64,000 nt of DNA from Rhizobium sp. JAB6 (lineage in GTDB: Bacteria > Pseudomonadota > Alphaproteobacteria > Rhizobiales > Rhizobiaceae): contig NZ_PYJQ01000009.1 in assembly GCF_003024605.1 (NCBI RefSeq), positions 372,001 to 436,000 of the forward strand, in the 5' to 3' direction. The notes beneath the pieces were generated by a model that searched no databases, had not been told where the DNA came from, and saw nothing but the letters and a program-made list of their open reading frames with translations. The position numbers and the translations under genes are program-made. This document shows positions 1-9,377 of this stretch, in pieces. Every line of letters starts with the position of its first letter. Positions within the stretch are counted from its first letter, which is position 1.

Positions 1-665
1 CGCTCGGCCTTCATCATCCGCGAGCGCTTTTCGGCGAGCTCGTCCTCTTCACCGTCCTGCGGCGAGAGCTTCTCCAATTCCTCGACGGAAGCTCGAAGAT
101 AGTCGGCCTCGCGGGCAGCCCGCTCCACCTGCTCTCGGTGCTTCTTTAACGTGCGCTCGGTATCCCGCCAGATCTTGTAAAGCCTGCCGACGTCCTGTGC
201 CTTGTCAGCAAGACCCGCGAAAGCATCGAGTAAGGTGCGATGCGCATCCGTGTCGACGAGCGCCCGGTCGTCGTGCTGGCCATGAATTTCGACGAGAAGT
301 TGCCCGATCTGGCGCATGAGCTGAACGCTGAGCGCCTGATCGTTGACAAAGGCTTTGGTGCGGCCATCGGCGGATTGAACGCGGCGGAAAATCAAGTCGC
401 CGTCGTCGTCGATGCCGTTTTCACGCAGGAGCTTGCGGGCTGGATGCTGCGAGCCGACATCGAATACCGCCGTCACCTGGCCGCGCTCTTCGCCATGGCG
501 CACGAGCCCGCCATCACCGCGCCCGCCCAGGGCAAGCGACAGGCTGTCAAGCAGGATGGATTTGCCCGCTCCCGTCTCGCCGGTCAAAACCGAAAGCCCG
601 GACTCGAAGGCAAGATCCAGCCGCTCGATCAAAACGATATCGCGGATCGAAAGCTGGATCAGCAT
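1..665 (-). CDS. recN: DNA repair protein RecN, 5' part only
   Basis: SMC-like ATPase of recombinational double-strand break repair. The first 221 codons are visible; the gene continues beyond the left edge. It starts at the ATG complementary to 663-665 with MLIQLSIRDIVLIERLDLAF, followed by the Walker A motif GETGAGKS at residues 29-36 and then the motif LSLALGGRGD typical of RecN heads. The segment QIGQLLVEIHGQHDD is the conserved RecN Q-loop region, and the visible end enters the coiled coil (many E, R, K and A). It lies 12 bases downstream of bamD on the same strand, so it is probably cotranscribed with it; bamD-recN after lpxC is usual in rhizobia. Identification is secure; the ATP-binding C-terminal lobe cannot be judged. 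Confidence 0.95.
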   Translation of the reverse strand, partial: MLIQLSIRDIVLIERLDLAFESGLSVLTGETGAGKSILLDSLSLALGGRGDGGLVRHGEERGQVTAVFDVGSQHPARKLLRENGIDDDGDLIFRRVQSADGRTKAFVNDQALSVQLMRQIGQLLVEIHGQHDDRALVDTDAHRTLLDAFAGLADKAQDVGRLYKIWRDTERTLKKHREQVERAAREADYLRASVEELEKLSPQDGEEDELAEKRSRMMKAE

Positions 666-677
666 CTGCGCTCAATC

Positions 678-1523
678 TCACGTCCCAAGAAGAAGTTTCT
701 TGCCTGCTCTGGAAATCCACGAGCCCGAGTTTTCGCTCGGTTCTACGCCGCCCTTCTTCAGCAGCTGATAGGAATCCTTATACCAGCGGCTGTCCGGATA
801 GTTGTGGCCGAGAACCGCGGCGGCTGTCTGGGCTTCCTGGACAATACCCATCGCATAATAGGCTTCGACGAGTCGAGCCAGCGCTTCTTCGATCTGGTTC
901 GTAGTCGGATACTGCTCCACCACCACGCGGAAACGGGAAATGGCAGCCAGATAATCCTTGCGCTCCAGATAATAACGGCCGACCTGCATTTCCTTGCCGG
1001 CGAGTTGATCTTTGGCAAAGCGGATCTTTTCCTGAGCGTCGCTGACATATTGCGACTTCGGATAGGTATTGACGAGTTTGGTCATCGCCTCGATCGTCTG
1101 CTGCGCCGCACGCTGATCCTGCGTCACATCCACGATCTGCTTGGCATAGGACGAACCGACCAGATACTGCACATAGTCGGCATCTTCCGAGGCCGGATAT
1201 TGCTTGAGATAGGTATTGCCGGTCTGCACCGCTTCATCATACCGGCCCGTGCGGTATTTCACGAAGGTGCTCATCACCAATGCCTTGCGCGCCCATTCGG
1301 AGAAGGGCTGCTGCTGATTGATGGCATCGAACTTCTTGCCGGCCTCCGTCATGTTGCCGGCTTTGATGTTGGCAAGGCCCTGATTGTAGAGCATCTCCGG
1401 CGGATCGGTCTCGACACCGAGCTTGGTGATGTCGATATCCTTTTTCGTATTACATCCCGTCACCACCGCACCGGTACCGGCCAGAAGGAGCGATACGAGC
1501 AAAGCCCGTGCTGTGATATTCAT
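678..1523 (-). CDS. bamD: Outer membrane assembly lipoprotein BamD
   Basis: BamD (YfiO/ComL) is the essential TPR lipoprotein of the BAM machine that inserts beta-barrel proteins in the outer membrane. From the ATG at 1523 the protein is 281 aa: a short signal peptide (MNITARALLVSLLLAG), a lipobox VTGC with the lipidated Cys at residue 24, then TPR-like helical pairs (YNQGLANIKAGNMTEAGKKF; GRYDEAVQTGNTYLKQYP; RKDYLAAISRFRVVVEQYP). An upstream in-frame ATG at 1547 adds eight residues, but only the 1523 start has a purine-rich AAGG ahead and puts the signal peptide at the N-terminus. It lies between lpxC and recN as in other alphaproteobacteria. Because lpxC ends in a terminator, bamD probably has its own promoter within 1548-1776, which was not resolved. 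Confidence 0.93.
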   Translation of the reverse strand: MNITARALLVSLLLAGTGAVVTGCNTKKDIDITKLGVETDPPEMLYNQGLANIKAGNMTEAGKKFDAINQQQPFSEWARKALVMSTFVKYRTGRYDEAVQTGNTYLKQYPASEDADYVQYLVGSSYAKQIVDVTQDQRAAQQTIEAMTKLVNTYPKSQYVSDAQEKIRFAKDQLAGKEMQVGRYYLERKDYLAAISRFRVVVEQYPTTNQIEEALARLVEAYYAMGIVQEAQTAAAVLGHNYPDSRWYKDSYQLLKKGGVEPSENSGSWISRAGKKLLLGT

Positions 1524-1776
1524 GCGTTCAGACCTTGCAAAACCCATCGGATGACTGTCCCATAGCCGTCGTTGCGGAGACGGCGTTCTCTCTCGCTGGC
1601 GTTTCTAGCCGCAAAAACACCATCAGGGCAACGCATTGATGGTGCATTAACGCATTTTTGTGGCAAAGACTGCATAACCGCAGCCTTTAATCACTGTTTT
1701 GACAGCGATTTCTCATATCGCCCAAGCCGTTCCGCCGCCGCTCCGCGGCCGAAGGCAGCCCCAGTGAGTCGCCGTC

Positions 1777-1812
1777 AAAAAAAGAGCCGCCCTTCATCAG
1801 AGCGGCAGCTTT
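1777..1812 (-). terminator. Rho-independent terminator of lpxC
   Basis: On the minus strand, 22 bases past the lpxC stop, GCCGC (1802-1806) pairs with GCGGC (1786-1790). An outer AAAAG/CTTTT pairing continues across a small internal loop, and seven consecutive T (A 1777-1783 on the plus strand) follow. This separates lpxC from bamD transcription. Confidence 0.8.
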
Positions 1813-1834
1813 TCTCATTCCAATCCCGAAAGGA

Positions 1835-2791
1835 TTACGCCGACCAGGGAGCGAACTCCGGGGCGTTGACCGCGATATACTCGCGACCGTGACCGCGCTG
1901 GCGGGGTGCCGAAGTTTCAACGACCTCATAAGCCGTCGAATCGCTCAGCAATGCCTTCAGAGCATTCGCATTCATGCGATGGCCGCCACGATAGGAGCGG
2001 TAGCAGCCAATGAACTGCGCGCCCGCCAAAGCCAGATCGCCAACGGCATCCAGCGTCTTGTGGCGGACGAATTCGTCCTTGGCGTAACGCAGGCCTTCGA
2101 CGTTGATGACGGTGTTGTCGTCCGAGATGACGACGGAGTTTTCCAGCGACGAACCCAGCGCATGGCCCGAAGCCCAAAGCGACTCGACGTCGCGCATGAA
2201 GCCGAAGGTACGGGCGCGCGACAGTTCCGTCTTGAAGGTCTCGGCCGTCAGATCGCCTTCCCACTTCTGGCGGCCGATCAGCGGGCATTCGAAATCGATC
2301 TCGACTTCGAAGCGCGTGCCGTCATAGGGGCGGAACTCGCACCAGGAGCCGCCAGCTTCGATCCGCACCGGCTTGATGACGCGGATGTAGCGACGCTTGA
2401 CACCGAGCGAGACGATACCCGCCTGCTCGATCGCCTCGATGAAAGGATAGGAGCTGCCGTCCATGATCGGCATTTCCGCGCCGGACACTTCGACGACGAC
2501 GTTATCAAGGCCGATCGCATAGATCGCCGCCATGACGTGCTCGACCGTCGCGACGGAGCGCGCCGGAGAAAAACCGAGAACCGTGCAGAGATCCGTATTG
2601 CCGACCTGCGAGGAAACGGCGCGAAGTTCGGTCACATCGCCATTGTCGTGCTGGCGCTGGAAAACGACACCGGTACCGGCTTCGGCGGGATAGAAGGTGA
2701 TCGACACGTTGGCACCGGAATGAACGCCAATACCGGAAAGTGTCACAGGGTTTGCAATGGTGGTCTGAAAACCAAGCAATCCAATTGCCAT
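1835..2791 (-). CDS. lpxC: UDP-3-O-acyl-N-acetylglucosamine deacetylase LpxC
   Basis: Zinc metalloamidase for the committed step of lipid A synthesis (cytoplasm): removes acetate from UDP-3-O-acyl-GlcNAc. The 318 aa sequence carries all family hallmarks: EHVMAA with zinc ligand H85, HKTLDAVGDLAL with zinc ligands H244 and D248, and GGHRMNANAL with catalytic H271. The N-terminus (QTTIANPVTLSGIGVHSG) matches the family start, and the ATG at 2791 leaves no extension. Length is normal. It follows ftsZ on the same strand but is separated by the ftsZ terminator and about 330 bases, so it is probably transcribed from its own promoter; a terminator follows. Confidence 0.97.
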   Translation of the reverse strand: MAIGLLGFQTTIANPVTLSGIGVHSGANVSITFYPAEAGTGVVFQRQHDNGDVTELRAVSSQVGNTDLCTVLGFSPARSVATVEHVMAAIYAIGLDNVVVEVSGAEMPIMDGSSYPFIEAIEQAGIVSLGVKRRYIRVIKPVRIEAGGSWCEFRPYDGTRFEVEIDFECPLIGRQKWEGDLTAETFKTELSRARTFGFMRDVESLWASGHALGSSLENSVVISDDNTVINVEGLRYAKDEFVRHKTLDAVGDLALAGAQFIGCYRSYRGGHRMNANALKALLSDSTAYEVVETSAPRQRGHGREYIAVNAPEFAPWSA

Positions 2792-3032
2792 TTAATTCTG
2801 CCTTCGTCTGTCTGATCCAGGCCGGGCGGTCATCTTCGGACGCTTACCCTTTATCGCCGGTTCAGTCTGTTAACTATGCCACGCACGTCACATGCATTCG
2901 TCATCGAATGTGATTCAGCGGGCTTGCTTAGTATTTACATACGCGTCGAGACACCGCATTCCAAATCACTGTTTCTTTCGTTTTGTTACGAAAGCATCCC
3001 ATTGAACTCATTGGATAATTTTAAATAGGCCA
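2792..3032. other. Non-coding gap between ftsZ terminator and lpxC
   Basis: No supported gene. It must hold the lpxC promoter (minus strand), but no clear -35/-10 pair was recognised. Two inverted repeats are visible: CATTCG/CGAATG at 2895-2910 and CTTTCGT/ACGAAAG at 2975-2994 (7-bp arms, 6-base loop). They could be operators or mRNA hairpins in the lpxC leader; neither has a T tract. Confidence 0.45.
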
Positions 3033-3076
3033 ACAGGTATAAAATAAGAAAATCCGGAGCCTTTCGGCCCCGGATT
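3033..3076 (-). terminator. Rho-independent terminator of ftsZ
   Basis: AATCCGGAGCC (3051-3061) and GGCCCCGGATT (3066-3076) form an 11-bp stem with one imperfect pair and a TTTC loop. On the minus strand it begins 45 bases after the ftsZ stop and is followed by the T-rich tract TTCTTATTTTA. It closes the ddlB-ftsQ-ftsA-ftsZ transcript before lpxC. Confidence 0.88.
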
Positions 3077-3121
3077 CACTCAATATGGTTAGTAACCTAT
3101 TAAAAGGCTGCCCGTTGCGGG

Positions 3122-4855
3122 TCAGTTCGACTGACGGCGCAGGAAGGCCGGAATCTCAAGCTGATCGTCCTCATGGCTTGCCATGCGTGCCTGCGGAACT
3201 GGGCGGCCATGATCGTCGAGATTGCCGCGGCGCGGAGCGTAGAGGCTTGCTTCCTGCGACGGTGCACGCCGCTGCGGCGCCGCATTGTTCGTCGGAGCCA
3301 TCATGTCATCGAAAGCCGGATCTTCTTCGCGACGGCCGAGCGAATTCGTGATTCGCTTCAACAGACCCATCGGACCACGTTCCTCGGTCGCCTGGGCAGC
3401 GGCCGGCTGGGCGCGGTGTTCCATTTCGGCCTTAACGACCGGCGGGAAATCCTCGACCTTCGGCATGCGGACCTGCTCGGGAGCCTGGCGGATGACCGGC
3501 TGCTGATGCATGACCGGCGCCTGCTGCTGTGGCTGAACCGGAGCCTGACGGACAGGCTGAGGTTCCGGAGCGGCTGCGAAGATGCGGCTCTGCGGACGGA
3601 AGTTATCTTCCGGCGCGGCGGGCTGCTGCATGACGGGCTGCGGCGGCGTCTGAGCCTGCCGGCCCATCTGGAATTCCAGTTCGCGCTCCAGATCGGCTTC
3701 TGCCGCACGGATGGTCTGAGCGACCGGATCCACGGTACGAGGAGCCGGAGCGGCAGCCTGTGCGGCTTGGGCCTGCGAGACGTGGGCAGGCTGAACTGCG
3801 GCCGCTGCCGGAGCGGCGGCCGCGGAAGGACGCATAGCAGGCTTTGCGGCCGTGCGGAATTCCATGCCCCTGTCGGAGGCTTCGTTCATCGCGCGATCGA
3901 TGCCGGTCGCGACGACAGAAACGCGGATGATGCCCTCAAGCGATTCGTCGAAGGTAGCGCCGAGGATGATGTTGGCGTCCGGATCGACCTCTTCGCGGAT
4001 GCGGGTTGCGGCTTCGTCGACTTCGAACAGGGTCAGGTCACGACCGCCGGTGATGGAGATCAGCAGGCCCTGCGCGCCCTTCATCGAGGTTTCGTCGAGC
4101 AGCGGGTTGGCAATGGCAGCTTCGGCAGCCTGCATTGCGCGACCCTGGCCGGAAGCCTCGCCCGTACCCATCATGGCGCGGCCCATTTCGCGCATGACCG
4201 AACGGACGTCGGCGAAATCGAGGTTGATGAGACCTTCCTTCACCATCAGGTCGGTGATGCACGCCACGCCCGAATAGAGAACCTGGTCGGCCATCGAAAA
4301 CGCGTCGGCGAAAGTCGTCTTGTCGTTGGCGATGCGGAACAGATTCTGGTTCGGAATGACGATCAGCGTGTCGACCGACTTCTGCAGTTCCTGGATGCCC
4401 TGCTCGGCGAGACGCATGCGGCGGCCGCCTTCAAAGTGGAACGGCTTGGTCACGACGCCGACGGTCAGGATGCCCTTGTTGCGAGCGGCCTGTGCGACGA
4501 CAGGAGCGGCCCCCGTGCCCGTACCGCCGCCCATGCCGGCGGTGACGAAGCACATATGTGTGCCGTTCAGGTGATCGATGATTTCATCGATGCATTCTTC
4601 CGCAGCTGCACGGCCGACTTCCGGCTGCGAGCCGGCGCCGAGACCTTCCGTGACGTTGACGCCGAGCTGGATGATCCGCTCCGCCTTCGTCATGGTCAGT
4701 GCCTGAGCATCCGTGTTGGCGACGACGAAATCGACGCCCTGCAGACCTGCCGTGATCATGTTGTTGACGGCATTGCCGCCACCGCCACCGACACCGAACA
4801 CGGTGATTCGCGGCTTAAGCTCGGTGATATCTGGCTTATGCAGCTTGATAGTCAT
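3122..4855 (-). CDS. ftsZ: Cell division GTPase FtsZ, long-linker form
   Basis: Tubulin homologue that polymerises into the cytokinetic Z ring. In the 577 aa protein the GTPase core occupies about residues 15-320, with the tubulin signature GGGTGTG (109-115) and the T7 synergy loop NLDFADV (211-217; D213 and D216 are the catalytic acidic residues). Residues about 325-560 are a Pro/Gln/Ala-rich disordered linker ([17 protein letters not shown]), far longer than the roughly 50-residue linker of E. coli but usual in Rhizobiales. The C-terminus [15 protein letters not shown] is the conserved peptide that binds FtsA and other partners. It lies 102 bases downstream of ftsA, enough for an extra promoter. 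Rhizobia often carry a second, short ftsZ elsewhere; this is the main one. Confidence 0.98.
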   Translation of the reverse strand: MTIKLHKPDITELKPRITVFGVGGGGGNAVNNMITAGLQGVDFVVANTDAQALTMTKAERIIQLGVNVTEGLGAGSQPEVGRAAAEECIDEIIDHLNGTHMCFVTAGMGGGTGTGAAPVVAQAARNKGILTVGVVTKPFHFEGGRRMRLAEQGIQELQKSVDTLIVIPNQNLFRIANDKTTFADAFSMADQVLYSGVACITDLMVKEGLINLDFADVRSVMREMGRAMMGTGEASGQGRAMQAAEAAIANPLLDETSMKGAQGLLISITGGRDLTLFEVDEAATRIREEVDPDANIILGATFDESLEGIIRVSVVATGIDRAMNEASDRGMEFRTAAKPAMRPSAAAAPAAAAVQPAHVSQAQAAQAAAPAPRTVDPVAQTIRAAEADLERELEFQMGRQAQTPPQPVMQQPAAPEDNFRPQSRIFAAAPEPQPVRQAPVQPQQQAPVMHQQPVIRQAPEQVRMPKVEDFPPVVKAEMEHRAQPAAAQATEERGPMGLLKRITNSLGRREEDPAFDDMMAPTNNAAPQRRAPSQEASLYAPRRGNLDDHGRPVPQARMASHEDDQLEIPAFLRRQSN

Positions 4856-4957
4856 TGTACCCGTTCCTTCTCTTTATGGCCGCATCGCCACGCCGGCCAA
4901 TTCACTCGATTTCACTTGCCTGACGCTTGCCCCGGACTGAACGCCGGGATCAGGCAC

Positions 4958-6289
4958 TCAAAAACTCTCTTTCAGCCATTGGCCCACACGGCCGATCCGG
5001 CTGTTATTGCCTCCAAACGACGAGAGCAGACCGCTGCTCGGCGCATGTGTTTCCATGTCTGCGACCTGCGGATAGATCATCAGACCGACCGCCGTCGAAA
5101 AAGCCGGTCCCTTGGCTGCCGTCGGCAAACCGGACACGCCCATCGGACGGCCGATGCGGACATTGCGGGCAAGTACCCGGCGCGCCACATCGGGCAGACC
5201 GGTCAGCTGGCTCGCACCGCCCGTCAGGACGACGCGCTTGCCGACGATCGGGCTGAAGCCCGAACGCTGGATGCGATCGCGAATGAGCTCGAGGGTTTCC
5301 TCGATGCGAGCCTTGACGATGCGCGACACCAGCGCCTTCGGCACCTGTGTCGGCTGGTCACGCTCGTCTTCGCCGATCGGCGGGATGGAAATCAGTTCGC
5401 GCTCTTCCGAAGAATTCGCGAGCGCCGAGGCATGAACGACCTTCAGCCGCTCCGCATCCTCGATGCGGGTGGAAAGGCCGCGGGCAAGGTCCGTGGTGAC
5501 GTGATGGCCGCCAAGGCTGACAGCATCGGTGTGCACCAGCTTGCCCTCGGCAAAGACCGAAATCGTCGTCGTGCCGCCGCCCATGTCGATCGCGGCGCAG
5601 CCGAGCTCGACTTCATCGTCGACGAGGGCTGCAAGACCGCTGGCATAAGGTGTGGCCACCATGCCTTCGACCGAGAGATGCGCGCGATTAATGCAGAGTT
5701 CGAGGTTGCGGAGCGCCGCACGCTCGGCCGTCACCACATGCATGTCGACACCAAGCGCGTCGCCGAACATTGCCAGCGGATCGCGGATGCCACGCTCGCC
5801 GTCCAGCGAATAGCCGGTTGCCAGCGAGTGCAGCACCGCACGCTCCTGACGGATCGACTGCTGGCAGGCCGCAGCCAGAACCTTCTTGAGATCGTTGGCT
5901 TCGACTTCCTGGCCACCAAGATCGATGGTCGCAGTATAAATATCGCTGCCAAGACGGCCGGCCGAAACATTGACGATCAGGCTATCGACCGTGAGGCCCG
6001 CCATGCGCTCGGCGGCATCGACGGCAAGCCGGACGACCCCTTCCAGCGCGTCCAGATCGGCAATGACGCCGGTCTTGATGCCGCGGGAACGCTGATGCCC
6101 GATACCGATGATCTCGATATTGTGGGTGCGGTTCGGCAGGACCTGGCTCTCCTCGCGCGGCGTCAGGCGGCCGATCATGCAGACGACCTTCGTCGAGCCG
6201 ATGTCGAGGACCGACACGATATGCGACCGCTTCGAAGACAGTGGCTTCAACCGAGGCAGGCCGAAATGGGACGAACCAAATAAGCTCAT
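4958..6289 (-). CDS. ftsA: Cell division protein FtsA
   Basis: Actin-like ATPase that tethers FtsZ to the membrane and recruits later division proteins. The 443 aa protein has the actin-fold phosphate loops VLDIGSTKVVC (residues 27-37) and AAIDMGGGTTT and the adenosine motif VVLTGGASQLTGL. It ends in an amphipathic helix (RIGRVGQWLKESF) that serves as the membrane anchor. The SHS2/1C subdomain lies between the first and second lobes, as usual. Its ATG overlaps the ftsQ stop codon by 4 bases (ATGA), implying translational coupling in ddlB-ftsQ-ftsA-ftsZ. The start is the only one compatible with this junction. Confidence 0.97.
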   Translation of the reverse strand: MSLFGSSHFGLPRLKPLSSKRSHIVSVLDIGSTKVVCMIGRLTPREESQVLPNRTHNIEIIGIGHQRSRGIKTGVIADLDALEGVVRLAVDAAERMAGLTVDSLIVNVSAGRLGSDIYTATIDLGGQEVEANDLKKVLAAACQQSIRQERAVLHSLATGYSLDGERGIRDPLAMFGDALGVDMHVVTAERAALRNLELCINRAHLSVEGMVATPYASGLAALVDDEVELGCAAIDMGGGTTTISVFAEGKLVHTDAVSLGGHHVTTDLARGLSTRIEDAERLKVVHASALANSSEERELISIPPIGEDERDQPTQVPKALVSRIVKARIEETLELIRDRIQRSGFSPIVGKRVVLTGGASQLTGLPDVARRVLARNVRIGRPMGVSGLPTAAKGPAFSTAVGLMIYPQVADMETHAPSSGLLSSFGGNNSRIGRVGQWLKESF

Positions 6290-7218
6290 GTATCCTGACC
6301 TGCTTTCTTCAAAGCCTTGTTTCTTGCATCGACTGCGGCCTGGCGACGAACTGCGGCATCCGGAGTTAACTCTATGGCGGTACGGTCATCGATCCGAAGA
6401 TCGACGGCAGCGATATCCCGCTGCAAAAGATTTTGATCCTTGTCGAGCTTGGTCAGCCGCGCGAGCGCGCCGTCGATATTGTCTTCCGGCAATTTGATGA
6501 TCACGCCGTTATCCAGATAGAGATCCCAGCGGCGACCGGCGACACGCACGAATGCCTTCACATGACCACGAATTTCCGGCCATTTCGCAAACTGGTCGTC
6601 GATGGAGGCGGCAGCGGTTTCGGCATCACGACCAACGAAGAGCGGCAGCTTGGCAAACTTGTTGTCGCGCAGCGGCGCAATCACACTGCCATCCTTCTCG
6701 ATAAGCGAGAGCTCGGAACCGTGCTGCCAAATGGCGTAAGCCTTGCGCTCCTTGAGCTTAACCTCGACGGTCTTTGGATAGACCTTGCGAACCTCGACAT
6801 CCTGAACCCAGGGCAGGCTCTCGATCTTCTGGCGGGCGGCATCGGCATTGAGAGCGACGAGCGAGGTCGTACCATCGAGGCCGAGCAACTGCAGGATCTC
6901 GATTTCGGACGTCTCGTCGTTGCCGGAGACCTTCACATCTTCGATAGCGAAACCGGCAGCAGACGTCGTTGCTTCCGCCACAGCCTGTGTATGACCACCG
7001 ACCGACATGCCATAGAGGCCGGTCGCAGCCAGCAGAACGAGGGCCGAAACAGTACCGGTATGGGCCGGAACATTGATGCGGCCCGAACCGAGACTGACCA
7101 GAAAACGAACAGTCCGGCGCAGCGGACGCGGCAGGACGAATGCATCCTCGACGTCGTCGATGGCGAGCGGGACGCGATGACGGGACCGCCTCATATTTTT
7201 GACCGTCAGCGCAAACAA
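6286..7218 (-). CDS. ftsQ: Cell division protein FtsQ, probable TTG start
   Basis: Bitopic inner-membrane divisome protein that links early and late division proteins. Layout: a basic cytoplasmic tail (KNMRRSRHR), a transmembrane segment near [20 protein letters not shown], a POTRA domain ([20 protein letters not shown] ... [20 protein letters not shown]) and the periplasmic FtsQ domain. I chose the TTG at 7218 (310 aa) because GGAGG lies 7 bases upstream of it and rhizobial FtsQ proteins begin with a similar FAL-VK sequence. An ATG at 7239 in frame has no such site and would read through that GGAGG. With TTG the gene overlaps the ddlB end by 13 bases; its stop overlaps ftsA by 4. Confidence 0.92.
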   Translation of the reverse strand: MFALTVKNMRRSRHRVPLAIDDVEDAFVLPRPLRRTVRFLVSLGSGRINVPAHTGTVSALVLLAATGLYGMSVGGHTQAVAEATTSAAGFAIEDVKVSGNDETSEIEILQLLGLDGTTSLVALNADAARQKIESLPWVQDVEVRKVYPKTVEVKLKERKAYAIWQHGSELSLIEKDGSVIAPLRDNKFAKLPLFVGRDAETAAASIDDQFAKWPEIRGHVKAFVRVAGRRWDLYLDNGVIIKLPEDNIDGALARLTKLDKDQNLLQRDIAAVDLRIDDRTAIELTPDAAVRRQAAVDARNKALKKAGQDT

Positions 7219-8132
7219 GACGCGTCCTCCACCATCCACCGGAGAAATTCACCAAAAGAGTAGCCGGCGTGAGCGGCCATTTCAGGCACTAGGGAGGTAG
7301 GAGTCATGCCGGGCTGAGTATTGATCTCCAGCCAGACAAGTTCGCCCTCTTCGGAAAAGCGATCGTCAAAACGGAAGTCAGATCGACTAACGCCGCGGCA
7401 GCCGATAGCTTCATGCGCCCTTAACGATAATGTTTGTATCTTTTGGTAAAGATTCGATGAAATTTCCGCCGGCAAGACATGTTTTGAGCCACCCTTGGCG
7501 TACTTGGCGTCATAATCATAGAAGCTGTGACCGAGCGGCACGATCTCGGTCACGCCGAGAACCTTGCCATCCATGACGCCGCAGGTCAGCTCGCGCCCGT
7601 AGATATAACGCTCGACCAGGACTTCGTCGCCATAGCGCCATTCAGAGGAGGTAACGATCTGCGGCGGATGCGCCTGATCTTCCTTGACGATCACGACACC
7701 GAAGCTCGAGCCTTCGCGTACCGGCTTGACGACATACGGCGGCTTCATCGGGTGCTCGCCAACGATAGCGAAGCGATCCATGACGATCGAACTCGCAACG
7801 GGAATTCCCGCGGCAGCAGCGACCGTCTTCGCTCGTGACTTATCCATCGCAAGAGCCGAGGCAAGCACGCCGGAATGCGTATAGGGAATCTGCAGATATT
7901 CCAGAATGCCCTGGATTGTGCCGTCTTCGCCGAAGGGACCATGCAATGCATTGAAGACCACATCCGGCTTCAGCTCGGTCAAGCGGCTGGCGACGTCATG
8001 ACCGACATCGACACGGGTAACTCGAAAGCCTTCGGCTTCGAGTGCATCGGCGCATGCCTTTCCCGAGGAAAGGCTGACGGGCCTCTCCGAGGAAAATCCG
8101 CCCAAAAGGACAGCCACATGCTTGCCACCCAT
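7206..8132 (-). CDS. ddlB: D-alanine--D-alanine ligase DdlB
   Basis: ATP-grasp ligase that joins two D-Ala to make the D-Ala-D-Ala used by MurF (cytoplasm). Visible motifs: N-terminal [37 protein letters not shown], the ATP-binding [14 protein letters not shown], and the metal-binding [19 protein letters not shown] near the C-terminus. The ATG at 8132 gives 308 aa, the family length, with GGGGG six bases upstream; a GTG 18 bases earlier (8150) is possible but less well placed. First gene of the ddlB-ftsQ-ftsA-ftsZ unit, tightly coupled to ftsQ. Confidence 0.96.
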   Translation of the reverse strand: MGGKHVAVLLGGFSSERPVSLSSGKACADALEAEGFRVTRVDVGHDVASRLTELKPDVVFNALHGPFGEDGTIQGILEYLQIPYTHSGVLASALAMDKSRAKTVAAAAGIPVASSIVMDRFAIVGEHPMKPPYVVKPVREGSSFGVVIVKEDQAHPPQIVTSSEWRYGDEVLVERYIYGRELTCGVMDGKVLGVTEIVPLGHSFYDYDAKYAKGGSKHVLPAEISSNLYQKIQTLSLRAHEAIGCRGVSRSDFRFDDRFSEEGELVWLEINTQPGMTPTSLVPEMAAHAGYSFGEFLRWMVEDASCLR

Positions 8133-8361
8133 CAATACCCCCGACTTCACGGTCTCTACCTTGCGTTTGCAGGGCCTCGCCTAACCGCGATTCTCGCCCG
8201 CTTTCAATAGGCCGATTAGAACGACATTAAGGTTAATGAAGCGTTTACTTTCGTTAACTTTCCGCCGACCAGGCGATGGAAGCATGCTTCGAATCAAACC
8301 GACTTGAAGAATTCTGCCATTGGAATCATGGAGTTGCTACTTTTGAAATCACTACATTTGG
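8133..8361. other. Leader and promoter region of ddlB-ftsQAZ
   Basis: No gene. The region is AT-richer than its surroundings and should hold the promoter of the ddlB unit, since the aqpZ terminator blocks read-through from upstream. One near-match to the CtrA recognition pattern (TTAA-N7-TTAA) lies at 8233-8247, as TTAA-N7-TTTA. No unambiguous sigma-70 pair was found. Confidence 0.4.
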
Positions 8362-8408
8362 ATTTTTTTAAACAATAAGCCCCGCATCGAGCGCTCGATG
8401 CGGGGCTT
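8362..8408 (-). terminator. Terminator of aqpZ: perfect 32-base palindrome
   Basis: Bases 8377-8408 are fully self-complementary (AAGCCCCGCATCGAG and its complement meeting at GC/GC). The hairpin begins 24 bases beyond the aqpZ stop on the minus strand and is followed there by the AT-rich tract ATTGTTTAAAAAAATC. It probably stops aqpZ transcripts before ddlB. Confidence 0.78.
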
Positions 8409-8431
8409 CCGGCTTTAAAATGAGGCTGAGA

Positions 8432-9118
8432 TTATTCGCCGTCGTCGACCAGTTTCCAGACCAATCCGCCCAACGCTCCGCCGACGATGGGAGCGACCCA
8501 GAACAGCCAAAGCTGCTGCAGAGCCCAGCCGCCGACGAAGAGAGCCTGCCCCGTCGAACGGGCCGGATTGACCGACGTGTTGGTGATCGGAATCGAAATC
8601 AGATGGATCAGCGTCAACGCCAGGCCGATGGCGATCGGCGCAAAACCGGCCGGCACCTTGCTGCTCGTCGAACCCAGAATCACGACCAGGAAGAACAGCG
8701 TCAGGACGATTTCAGCCACCAATGCCGACACCATGGAATAGCCGCCGGGGGAATGTTCACCATAGCCGTTCGCAGCAAAGCCGCCGAGCTGGAAATCAGC
8801 CTTGCCGCTTGCGATCAGATAGAGCACAGCCGCAGCGGCGATGGCGCCGATCACCTGCGCAATGATATAGGGGAGAAGCTGACTGCCCGGAAAACGGCCG
8901 GCCACCGTCAGGCCCACCGAGACGGCCGGGTTGAAGTGCCCTCCCGATATGCCGCCTACGGCAAAAGCCATGGTCAGCACTGTCAAACCGAATGCAAAAG
9001 CAACGCCTAGAAAACCAATACCGAGGCTCGGAAAGGCTGCTGCGAAGATCGCACTGCCGCAGCCACCGAAAACGAGCCAAAACGTCCCAAGAAACTCAGC
9101 AATGAGTTTTTTCTGCAT
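8432..9118 (-). CDS. aqpZ: Aquaporin Z, water channel
   Basis: Six-helix MIP-family channel in the inner membrane. Both NPA half-helix motifs are present ([10 protein letters not shown] and [11 protein letters not shown]). The selectivity filter has the His expected for a strict water channel ([11 protein letters not shown]) together with the Arg after the second NPA, arguing against glycerol transport. From the ATG at 9118 ([19 protein letters not shown]) the protein is 228 aa, normal for AqpZ, with AGGAGAAGG upstream; a longer in-frame opening to 9250 lacks family similarity. It is divergent from the MFS gene at 9378 and closed by a palindromic terminator. It lies inside the dcw cluster between murB and ddlB. 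Confidence 0.95.
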   Translation of the reverse strand: MQKKLIAEFLGTFWLVFGGCGSAIFAAAFPSLGIGFLGVAFAFGLTVLTMAFAVGGISGGHFNPAVSVGLTVAGRFPGSQLLPYIIAQVIGAIAAAAVLYLIASGKADFQLGGFAANGYGEHSPGGYSMVSALVAEIVLTLFFLVVILGSTSSKVPAGFAPIAIGLALTLIHLISIPITNTSVNPARSTGQALFVGGWALQQLWLFWVAPIVGGALGGLVWKLVDDGE

Positions 9119-9377
9119 GAAAATCCTTCTCCTCAGCCCGCAATCCAAGCGAGAATCGGCCATTGGTGAAAAAGAAATTCCGGTAAGGGGACTCGCCGGA
9201 GCACGCCTCTCCAACAAACAAACGCCGCCTGATTGCCCACGAATCAACATTACGGCAAAATAATAGCACGCAACCGCTGATTTCTTGCGCAGTTAACGTT
9301 TGCGTTGAACAAAAATTACGTTAAGGACAATTTTCTTACGCTAAGCGCGCCTTAGCATCCTCTGAATTGGTGGGAAC

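Noticed and set aside
3173..6283. Plus-strand open frame of more than 1000 codons opposite ftsZ and ftsA
   Set aside because: It is antisense to two certain genes, is rich in Arg/His/Asp without domains, and has no ribosome site; long antisense frames are expected at this GC content.
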